From the NCBI RefSeq assembly GCF_002209565.1, contig NZ_NJIH01000003.1:744001-808000 (forward strand): DNA of 64,000 nucleotides. Direction: 5' to 3'. The position numbers and the translations under genes were made by a program. The notes below the pieces were generated by a model. It was not told the origin of the DNA, ran no database searches, and saw only the letters and a program-made list of their open reading frames with translations. Position 1 is the first letter of the stretch. Every line of letters starts with the position of its first letter. Source of the DNA: Candidimonas nitroreducens. GTDB lineage: Bacteria > Pseudomonadota > Gammaproteobacteria > Burkholderiales > Burkholderiaceae_B. This document shows, one piece after another, positions 57,321 through 64,000 of the stretch.

Positions 57321-57485
57321 GGGACGGCTGCGGCGCGGAGTTGCGGGCCAGCGAAATGGAATGACGAGAGTGGCGGTATTGTCGCCGAAGCCGCGACCGT
57401 CGTGGGTGAATATCCGGAAAAAATTCGTGAAAGCCGGAACGGCTTCGGTAAAACCGGAGCTGTTCGGGTAAAACCGCCATGTTTT

Positions 57486-57542
57486 AAAAAAACGGGGCCA
57501 GCTTACACGAGAACTGTTACGGTTCTTGTGTAACCCGGCCCC
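57486..57542 (-). terminator. Intrinsic terminator for the Bug gene at 57600
   Basis: On the minus strand a long hairpin (57542-57494), with outer GGGGCC/GGCCCC and inner arms TTACACAAGAAC / GTTCTCGTGTAA (one mismatch), is followed by seven T's (57492-57486). It lies 58 bp after the stop of the Bug gene. This is the clearest terminator in the window. Confidence 0.85.
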
Positions 57543-57599
57543 GCTTCAGCGGAAACCAGCCGCAGCGCGGCGGCGCCGCGGGCAAACGCGGCTGATAAG

Positions 57600-58583
57600 C
57601 TATTTCTGCACCAGGTGCAGCGCCTTGACGACCGGGCCGTAGCGCTGCGCCTCCTCGTCTATCATCTTGTGGAACTGCTCCGGCGTGCCGGGCAGCGCCT
57701 GGAACGACAGCTCGTGGAAGCGCTGCAGCACTTCGGGGTCGTGCAGCGCCGCGTTGATCGCCTGGTTCAGCCGATCCACGATTTTCTGCGGCGTGCCCTT
57801 GGGCACCGCGATTCCCGCCCAGCTGCCGCTGTCGAAACCCTGGTAGCCGAGCTCGGAGATAGTAGGCACGTCGGGCAGCGAAGGTGCGCGCTCCTTGCCG
57901 GTGACCGCCATGGCGCGGATCTTGCCGGACTGGATGAAGGGCAGCGCCGGCGCCACGGCGACGATGCCCACGCCGATCTGGCCTCCGGCCAGGTCATTGA
58001 GCATATTGCTGCCGCCGCGATAGGGGATCTGCGTGGCCTGGAAGCCGAAGTGCTTGCGAACTTCCTCAAAAGTCAGGTGCATGGAAGTGCCCACGCCCGG
58101 GCTGCCGTAGCTGAGTTTGCCCGGATTGGCCTTGGCATAGGCCACCATGTCCTTGAACGTCTTGGCCGGCAGGGACTTGCTGGCCAGGATCACGTGCGGC
58201 GCGATGCTGATCGCGCCGACCGGCTCCAGGTCGGCCACCGGGTCATAGGAAAGACCAGGCGACAGGTACTTGGCGATGGCGAAATTGCCGCCGTATTCCA
58301 GCAGGGTATAGCCGTCGGGCTTGGAGGCTGCCACCTTGGCGCCGCCCACGTTGCCGCCGGCGCCACCGACGTTTTCCACGATGATGCTCTGGCCGAGATT
58401 CTTGCTCATGGGCTTGGCCACCAGGCGGGCCAGGAAGTCGAACTGGCCGCCGGCGCTGAAGGGCACGATCAGGTGGATGGGCCTGGAGGGGAAGGCGTCG
58501 TCCGCGGCCAGGGCGGGCGCCGCCGCGCACAGGCCGAGCAGGCCGCACAGCGCCAGTCGCGGGGCGAGGGTTGCGATTTTCAT
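57600..58583 (-). CDS. Bug/TctC-family periplasmic substrate-binding protein
   Basis: This 327-residue receptor of the Bug family has a signal peptide (MKIATLAPRLALCGLLGLCA, cleaved at ALA-AD) and YPSR-like FPSRPIHLIVPFSAGGQFDF, VENVGGAGGNVGGAKVA and KPDGYTLLEYGGN. The start at 58583 begins the signal; the upstream frame to 58724 runs through the promoter region. It is divergent from the acyl-CoA synthetase gene at 58837, with GATAAC motifs in the gap. It probably imports the acid that the synthetase activates. Confidence 0.9.
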   Translation of the reverse strand: MKIATLAPRLALCGLLGLCAAAPALAADDAFPSRPIHLIVPFSAGGQFDFLARLVAKPMSKNLGQSIIVENVGGAGGNVGGAKVAASKPDGYTLLEYGGNFAIAKYLSPGLSYDPVADLEPVGAISIAPHVILASKSLPAKTFKDMVAYAKANPGKLSYGSPGVGTSMHLTFEEVRKHFGFQATQIPYRGGSNMLNDLAGGQIGVGIVAVAPALPFIQSGKIRAMAVTGKERAPSLPDVPTISELGYQGFDSGSWAGIAVPKGTPQKIVDRLNQAINAALHDPEVLQRFHELSFQALPGTPEQFHKMIDEEAQRYGPVVKALHLVQK

Positions 58584-58836
58584 ATCAAGGGTCTCCTGTG
58601 ATGTGGATGCGCATCGACCCGGAGTGTGGATCCGGTGTGGGGTTCGAGCGTACGGCCTCATTTGTAGCCCAGCCGGGCCGTGTGCCTGATTCCGCAACAA
58701 CCCGACCCGATAACCGCAGGGCATGAGGGGAAAGGTGATAACGGCGGGGCATAGGAATCGCCGAAAGCGTTATCCCGCCCGGCGCGGCCAGGCCGCACCA
58801 TTGCATCCACATTCCCTAGCTTCGAGGCCTGACTCC
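58584..58836. promoter_or_regulatory. Divergent promoter region with repeated GATAAC/GTTATC motifs
   Basis: GATAACCG (58709-58716), GATAACG (58737-58743) and CGTTATC (58768-58774) occur in this 253-bp gap; the last two form an inverted pair 24 bp apart. The same core occurs as TTATC (61356-61360) and GATAA (61375-61379) in front of the lysR at 60448. They are candidate sites for that LysR protein. Confidence 0.45.
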
Positions 58837-60435
58837 ATGAATCAAGGACGCTTCATCAGCCGCAATGCGCGGTACTGGCGCGATCACACCGCCATCATCT
58901 TCAACGACATACGCATCAGCTACAGCCAGCTCGACACCCGCACGAACCGGCTGGCCAGCGCCTTGCTGGGCCTGGGGCTGGCCAAGGGCGACCGCGTCGC
59001 CGTCCAGGCCTGGAACCGGCCCGAGATCATCGAGCTGGAATGCGCGCTGTACAAGGCCGGGCTGGTCAAGGTGGGGCTCAATGCCCGGCTCGCGCCGGCC
59101 GAGCTGGTCGAGACCGTGAACAATGCGGATGCGCGGGTGCTGCTGGTGGATCGGGCGCACTGGGACAGCGTGATGGCCGTGGCTGCCGATTTGCCGGGCG
59201 TCGAGCATATCGTCGCCATCGGCGCATCATACGGCCAGGAGGACGCCGGTGCGCGATCCCCCGCGCATCCCGCGGGCGGCCGCGCATACTCGTACGAAGG
59301 CCTGCTGGCCGCGGCCGCCGACCACAACCCCGATGCCGAGATGCAGGCCAGCGACCTGGCCGTGCTGCATTTCACGTCGGGCTCGACCGGCAAGCTCAAG
59401 GCCGCCATGCAGACCGTGGGCAACCGCATGGCCTCGCTGCGCAAGGTGGTCATGGGCCGCATGCGGGCCGACCCGGGCGACGTGCTGGCCCTGGCCGGCC
59501 CCATCACCCATGCCAGCGGCATGTTCATGCAGCCCTTCCTGTTCCAGGGGGGCACCATACTGCTGCACGAGCGCTTCGACCCCGAGCGCTTCCTGGCCGC
59601 CGCGCAGCAGTACCGCGCCAAGTTCACGTTCATGGTGCCGACCATGGTCAATATGCTGATCACGCACCCATCGCTGCACCGCTACGACCTGAGCGCGCTG
59701 CGCCAGATATCTTACGGCGGGGCGCCGATGGCGCCGGCGCGCATCCGCGAGGCCTGGGAAGTGCTGGGGCCGGTGCTGGCCCAGGGCTACGGCGCGGGCG
59801 AGACCACCGGCGGCATGATCATGCTAAGTACTGCTGATCACGGCCGCGCCATGCAGGCCAGGCCCGAACTGCTGCTGTCCTGCGGGCGGCCCTTCGGCGA
59901 AACCGAGGTGCGCCTGCTGGACGACCAGGGTGTGCCGGTGCCCGCCGGCGAGATCGGCGAGATCGCCGTGCGCGGGCCCGACGTGTTCGCCGGCTATTGG
60001 CGCGAACCCGAGCTGAGCGCCAAGGCGCTGCACGGCGAGTGGTGCCACACGGGCGACCTGGCTCGCGCCGACGAGGAAGGCTATATGTACATCGTCGACC
60101 GCAAGAAGGACATGATCATTTCGGGCGGCTTCAATGTCTATCCCACGGAAGTCGAGCAGGTCTTGTACCAGCATCCCGAGGTCTTCGAGGCCTGCGTGTT
60201 CGGCGTGCCGGACGATCTCTGGGGCGAGTCGGTCAAGGCGGCCGTGGTGCTCAAGCCCGGCGCGGCGGTCGACGCGGCCGCCCTGGCGGCCCATTGCAAG
60301 GCGCTGCTGGCAGACTTCAAGAAGCCCCGCTCCATCGAGATTCTGAACGAACTGCCGAAGAATCCGAACGGCAAGATCTCCCGGAAGATGCTCAAGGATC
60401 CGTACTGGGCCGGGCAGGATCGGCGCGTGGGCTGA
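58837..60435 (+). CDS. Acyl-CoA synthetase (AMP-binding)
   Basis: This 532-residue adenylate-forming enzyme activates a carboxylic acid to its CoA thioester. Core motifs are LHFTSGSTGKLKAAMQT (P-loop, where KPK is usual and KLK is seen), YGAGETTGGMI, GDLARADEEGYMYIVDRKKD then MIISGGFNVYPTEVEQVL, and a C-terminal catalytic lysine in PKNPNGKISRKML. The ATG at 58837 begins the domain; the frame is open upstream to 58723. With the Bug gene, the LysR and the acyl-CoA dehydrogenase nearby it suggests a pathway for import, activation and dehydrogenation of an acid. Confidence 0.9.
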   Translation: MNQGRFISRNARYWRDHTAIIFNDIRISYSQLDTRTNRLASALLGLGLAKGDRVAVQAWNRPEIIELECALYKAGLVKVGLNARLAPAELVETVNNADARVLLVDRAHWDSVMAVAADLPGVEHIVAIGASYGQEDAGARSPAHPAGGRAYSYEGLLAAAADHNPDAEMQASDLAVLHFTSGSTGKLKAAMQTVGNRMASLRKVVMGRMRADPGDVLALAGPITHASGMFMQPFLFQGGTILLHERFDPERFLAAAQQYRAKFTFMVPTMVNMLITHPSLHRYDLSALRQISYGGAPMAPARIREAWEVLGPVLAQGYGAGETTGGMIMLSTADHGRAMQARPELLLSCGRPFGETEVRLLDDQGVPVPAGEIGEIAVRGPDVFAGYWREPELSAKALHGEWCHTGDLARADEEGYMYIVDRKKDMIISGGFNVYPTEVEQVLYQHPEVFEACVFGVPDDLWGESVKAAVVLKPGAAVDAAALAAHCKALLADFKKPRSIEILNELPKNPNGKISRKMLKDPYWAGQDRRVG

Positions 60436-60447
60436 GGCCCGCGCCGT

Positions 60448-61341
60448 TTACAGCGCGGGCTTGTTCTGGTGCAGCATCTCGATGAAGCGCAGCGCCAGCG
60501 GCGACAGGTACGAGCCGCGGCGCGTGGTTATGCCCATGCGCCGCGGCCAAGACGCCTCGCGCAGCGGAATCGCACGCAGCCCGCGGCTTTCGGGGCGCTT
60601 CATGGACGATTCGGTGGCCACGGTCAGCATGTCGGTGGCGCGCACCATGCTGACCATCGAGAAGCTGGTCGAGCTGGATTCCACCACCACGTTGGGCGGG
60701 GGCAGGCCGTTTTCGGTGAAGCGGGCGTCGATGGTGCGACGCGCCACCACCTTGCGCCCGGGCAGCAGCCACGCGGCCTGCGCCAGGTCGGCCAGTTGCA
60801 GCCGCGGCTTCAGGAACAGCGGATGGCCCTCGCGCGCGATCACGTGCAAATTATCCGAGAACAGCGCCTGCTGGTCGAAGTCGGGGGCGGACGGCGTTTG
60901 CTGGGCACTGATGCACAAGTCCAGGTCGCCCACGCGCAGGGCCGCGAACAGCCGGTCGTTCAGGCCTATCGTCACCTGCACGCGGGCTGCCGGACGCTGC
61001 TGCAGCAGCAGGGCGCAGGTGGTGCCGAAGTAATCGGCGTAATTGGGCGGCACGCCCACCCGCAGCATGCCGACCTTGCCCAGGTGCAGGTCGTTGGCTT
61101 CCCTGACCGCCTGATCCATGGCGAACCTGACCTCGCGCGCCCGCTCGAAAAAGGCCTGCCCCACCGTGGTAAGCACCATGCCCTTGGGCGTGCGCTCGAA
61201 CAACTGCAGGTTCAGTTCCCGTTCCAGCCGCTGCACGCCCTTGGTAAGGGCCGGCTGGGTCTGGCCGAGCTGTTCCGAGGCGCGCCCCACGTGCCCGGTT
61301 TCGGCGACGGCCAGAAAATAGTTCAGGTCTTCCAGGCGCAC
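60448..61341 (-). CDS. LysR-family transcriptional regulator
   Basis: The 297-residue regulator has an N-terminal helix-turn-helix (VGRASEQLGQTQPALTKGVQ) and a LysR effector domain (GMLRVGVPPNYADYFGTT). It converges with the acyl-CoA synthetase and diverges from the acyl-CoA dehydrogenase gene at 61445. Its own promoter region carries the same GATAAC core as the Bug/synthetase intergenic gap, suggesting it controls both transcription units and itself. Confidence 0.9.
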   Translation of the reverse strand: MRLEDLNYFLAVAETGHVGRASEQLGQTQPALTKGVQRLERELNLQLFERTPKGMVLTTVGQAFFERAREVRFAMDQAVREANDLHLGKVGMLRVGVPPNYADYFGTTCALLLQQRPAARVQVTIGLNDRLFAALRVGDLDLCISAQQTPSAPDFDQQALFSDNLHVIAREGHPLFLKPRLQLADLAQAAWLLPGRKVVARRTIDARFTENGLPPPNVVVESSSTSFSMVSMVRATDMLTVATESSMKRPESRGLRAIPLREASWPRRMGITTRRGSYLSPLALRFIEMLHQNKPAL

Positions 61342-61444
61342 GGCATTCCTCTGCGTTATCGAAATCTTCGCAAGGATAATCCGCCCATCCCGCCGGCGCT
61401 GTCAACATGAGGCTGTTCGTACCGATCAATGTCCGAGGCGACTC

Positions 61445-62620
61445 ATGAACCCTACACACGCGGCCGCAAGTGCGGAACTGCAGTCCATCCGGGAAAGACT
61501 GCACCAGTACATCACCGAAGAACTCATTCCTTTTGAACGCGCCAGCGGCTTCACCTACGAAGACCGCTACTCCAAGGAAACCGTGCGCGCGGTCTGGCAG
61601 CGCTGCCGCGAACTGGGATTCTATGGCCTGCAGGTGCCTCCGGCGCTGGGCGGCAAAGGCCTGGGGGTGCAGGATCTGTGCGTGCTCAAGGACGACGTGG
61701 CGGCCTCGGGCGCCATACTCTTTCCGCACATATTGGGCGACTGGGGCGGCCCGTCGCGCATCGGCAATCTCATCAAATACGCCACGCCCGAGCAGGTCGA
61801 GCGCTTCATCCTGCCCGTGGTGCGCGGCGAGATGGGCACTTGCTTTGCCATGACCGAACCCGAGTCGGGCTCGGACGCCGGCAGTATCCGCACCCGCGCC
61901 GTGCGCGACGGCGACGACTATGTGATCACCGGCCGCAAGCATTACATCAGCGCCTCGGCCTTTGCTGACTATGCAATCACCATGTGCGTGACCGATCCCG
62001 ACAAGGGCACCGACGGCATATCGGCCATCCTGGTCGAGCTGGATCGGCCCGGCGTGTCGCTGACCTACGATTGCCTGCCCATGACCGGGCAGCACGTCGA
62101 CGCCGACATCGAGTTCGATCACGTGCGCGTGCCGCGCGCCAATCTGCTAGGCACGGAGGGCGCAGGCTTCAAGACGGCGATGGGCCGCATCAGCGTCAAC
62201 CGCCTGCTGCATTGCCCCACCATGACCGGGCTGGCGCGCCAGGCCTACGAGATGGCGCTGGACTACGCGGGGCGCCGCCGCCAGTTCGGTGGCCCGATCA
62301 GCCGCTTCCAGGCCATCCAGCACATGCTGGCCGACATGGCCACCGGCCTGTATGCCTGCACCAGCATGATCATGGACGCGGCCCGCAAGGCCGATGCGGG
62401 ACAGGACATCCGCAAGGAAGCCTCGATGTGCAAGCTGTTCGTATCGGAAAAATGCTTCGAGATCGCCGACAAGGCCATGCAGATACACGGCAACGTCGGC
62501 GTGACCAAGAACCACCCGGTGGAATTCATCTTCCGCCGCCTGCGGCTATACCGCATCGTGACCGGAACCAGCGAGATCCAGCGCAACACCATCGCCAAGG
62601 CGGTGCTGGGGCGGGCATAG
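61445..62620 (+). CDS. Acyl-CoA dehydrogenase family protein
   Basis: The 391-residue flavoprotein has the FAD-binding middle domain (CFAMTEPESGSDAGSIRTRA) and a C-terminal helical domain with RRRQFGGPISRFQAIQHML and YRIVTGTSEIQRNTIAK. At the position of the usual catalytic glutamate (EGT in medium-chain enzymes) it has T373 (VTGT). The alternative isovaleryl-type position has N252 (SVNRLL). So the standard base is not visible at either place. Chemistry may differ from simple alpha-beta desaturation. Confidence 0.85.
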   Translation: MNPTHAAASAELQSIRERLHQYITEELIPFERASGFTYEDRYSKETVRAVWQRCRELGFYGLQVPPALGGKGLGVQDLCVLKDDVAASGAILFPHILGDWGGPSRIGNLIKYATPEQVERFILPVVRGEMGTCFAMTEPESGSDAGSIRTRAVRDGDDYVITGRKHYISASAFADYAITMCVTDPDKGTDGISAILVELDRPGVSLTYDCLPMTGQHVDADIEFDHVRVPRANLLGTEGAGFKTAMGRISVNRLLHCPTMTGLARQAYEMALDYAGRRRQFGGPISRFQAIQHMLADMATGLYACTSMIMDAARKADAGQDIRKEASMCKLFVSEKCFEIADKAMQIHGNVGVTKNHPVEFIFRRLRLYRIVTGTSEIQRNTIAKAVLGRA

Positions 62621-62993
62621 TCAGGAGCCGGCGCACGTAGGGGCCGCCTCGATGGGTGGCCGGTATGCGCCAAACCAGGGGTATGCGAGATCGCTGGCTG
62701 GTATCCAGCGCGCCGCGATTGCCGGCCCGTTATCAGTTCATGCTATAGCTGCTGTCAGAATTCTCTAATTCCGCGATGGGTACTCGGGCAATAGAATTGA
62801 TGCATGTATTCGAAAGCAACGCTGCACGCTTGCACTATTGATCTACTTCAGTGCGTTGCGGCGGCGTGTATCAATGGCCTCGGGGGCTGGCGCCACCTTT
62901 TTGCTTTGAGCTTCGCGCTGTCGCCGCCGGCATATTCCCATGGAATCGTCCTGGCCCGGCCGGCTGTCACTTTCCGAAGAAAAGGAGCAGGCG
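62621..62993. other. Intergenic region before the last Bug gene
   Basis: These 373 bases hold no convincing gene. An AT-richer stretch around 62730-62830 with TATAGC and CAGAATTCTC may hold the promoter of the downstream Bug gene. AAAGGAG at 62982-62988 is its ribosome binding site. No clear terminator for the dehydrogenase was found. Confidence 0.45.
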
Positions 62994-63980
62994 ATGGATA
63001 GACGGACTGTTCTGCAGGGAGGTCTATGCGGATGCGTGGCAGCCATGCTGTCGCACAGTACATGGGCTGCGGCCGCAGATAGCTACCCCGCCCGGTCGGT
63101 ACACGTGATTCTGCCGTTCCCTCCTGGCGGCGCTATCGATCGAATGGCACGTGTTGCCTCGCAAATGCTCAGCACGCAACTGCATCAATCCTATATTGTC
63201 GAAAGCATGCCGGGGGCTGGTGGCACAATTGGCACCTCGTTCGTCGTGCGAGCGCCCGCTGATGGCTATACATTGTTGGCGGCGTCCGCGTCGGCGATTA
63301 CCATCGCCCCCTATATGCACAAGGTTCTGCCTTATGACCCAGTTACCGACCTGCAGCCCATCGTCATGCTGGGTGACAGCCCGATCGCCGTGGTGGTGCG
63401 GCAGGAATCGCCTATCAAGACGCTCCAGCAGTTGATCGACATGGCGAAGGCCGAGCCCGGCAAGCTGTCGTTCGGTTCGGCGGGCTATGGTACCGCCGCC
63501 CATCTCGGAGGGGTGCTGTTTGAGTGGCGGGCCGAAGTGAGCCTGCTGCACGTGCCCTACCAGGGTGTTTCTCCGGCGCTGGTCGATCTGCTGGGCGGCC
63601 GCGTCGATATGATGTTCGTGAACTATACCGTTGTGGATCCTCAAGTGCGGGCCGGAAAGCTAAGGGTGCTGGCAATCGCCGCCGATGCCCGTATGACTGG
63701 CCAGCCGCAATTCCCCACCGCGGAAGAACTTGGCATCCATGGCTATATCGCCGGAAACTGGAACGGATTGATGGCGCCGGCTAAAACCCCGCGCGCGATC
63801 GTCGACAAGATCAACAAAGTCGTAGTCCAGGGCTTTAAGGATCCAAAACTGTTGGCGAGGATGTCCGACATGGGTATGATCCCTGTGACCGGCACGCCCG
63901 ACGACTTTGCTGCCCGTATCCGCAAAGAGGCCGCGCAAATGAAGGAATTGGTTGCCAAGGCCGGCATCAAGCCGATGTGA
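62994..63980 (+). CDS. Bug/TctC-family periplasmic substrate-binding protein
   Basis: The 328-residue receptor begins MDRRTVLQGGLCGCVAAMLS, a hydrophobic signal with a pair of arginines, so Tat export is possible but not certain. The mature part has YPARSVHVILPFPPGGAIDR, VESMPGAGGTIGTSFVV and PADGYTLLAASASAITIAPY. The ATG at 62994 is preceded by AAAGGAG. It is the third Bug protein in the window and lies downstream of the acyl-CoA dehydrogenase, which suggests a linked substrate. The gene ends 20 bp before the window edge. Confidence 0.88.
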   Translation: MDRRTVLQGGLCGCVAAMLSHSTWAAAADSYPARSVHVILPFPPGGAIDRMARVASQMLSTQLHQSYIVESMPGAGGTIGTSFVVRAPADGYTLLAASASAITIAPYMHKVLPYDPVTDLQPIVMLGDSPIAVVVRQESPIKTLQQLIDMAKAEPGKLSFGSAGYGTAAHLGGVLFEWRAEVSLLHVPYQGVSPALVDLLGGRVDMMFVNYTVVDPQVRAGKLRVLAIAADARMTGQPQFPTAEELGIHGYIAGNWNGLMAPAKTPRAIVDKINKVVVQGFKDPKLLARMSDMGMIPVTGTPDDFAARIRKEAAQMKELVAKAGIKPM

Positions 63981-64000
63981 TTGTTCCAGAACCCGCGGTA

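Overview
The window looks like chromosomal DNA of a high-GC betaproteobacterium, most likely Burkholderiales/Alcaligenaceae (Bordetella/Achromobacter-like). The reasons are GC-rich codon use, three Bug/TctC-type periplasmic binding proteins, several LysR regulators, and many complete ABC uptake operons for peptides and organic acids. No rRNA, tRNA, insertion sequence or prophage was recognised. This taxonomic placement is inference.

Layout. 1-163: 5' end of a LysR gene. 597-9726: a peptide-uptake locus (M81/MlrC-like metallopeptidase, binding protein, two permeases, fused double ATPase, N-acyl-D-amino-acid deacylase). 9850-23900: a complete type I-C CRISPR-Cas locus on the minus strand, in the order cas3, a 336-bp gap, cas5-cas8c-cas7-cas4-cas1-cas2, leader, then an array of 87 recognisable repeats by my count. 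24094-30203: PaiB-like flavoprotein, FmdE-like protein, radical SAM protein, periplasmic asparaginase, a TacA/TacT-type toxin-antitoxin pair and an Asp/Glu racemase. 30463-38346: a second peptide ABC system with an alpha/beta hydrolase, a GntR regulator, a binding protein and a C45 acyltransferase-type hydrolase. 38756-40727: soxCD. 40866-44988: LysR, Bug protein and an Fe-S flavin oxidoreductase. 45020-50964: ClC channel and an Fe3+-type ABC transporter with a NUDIX gene. 51117-53634: BrnT/BrnA and VapB/VapC pairs, a secreted hypothetical and a GFA protein. 53793-57320: nitrate/sulfonate-type ABC transporter beside a livF remnant. 57600-63980: Bug protein, acyl-CoA synthetase, LysR, acyl-CoA dehydrogenase, Bug protein.

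The most interesting signal is in the gap between cas3 and cas5 (21223-21558). On the cas-coding strand it holds a consensus-like promoter (TTGCAT, 17 bp, TATAAT), a 47-codon ORF ending in one membrane segment, and then a solitary 14-nt copy of the 3' end of the CRISPR repeat. That copy is followed by a spacer-like sequence and a hairpin. The first 20 nt of this spacer-like sequence match, at 18 of 20 positions, a site lying over that promoter, and a TTC (the usual type I-C PAM) sits immediately 5' of the site. This has the architecture of a CRISPR-regulated toxin-antitoxin (CreTA) or a cas-regulating RNA (CreR): a crRNA-like RNA would direct the type I-C Cascade to repress a small membrane-protein gene and perhaps the downstream cas genes. 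The match, PAM, promoter and ORF are visible in the sequence; the function is inference.

The metabolic genes suggest scavenging of peptides, D-amino acids and acylated amino acids (MlrC, D-aminoacylase, racemase, asparaginase, C45 hydrolase, two oligopeptide ABC systems) and of organic acids (Bug proteins with an acyl-CoA synthetase and dehydrogenase).
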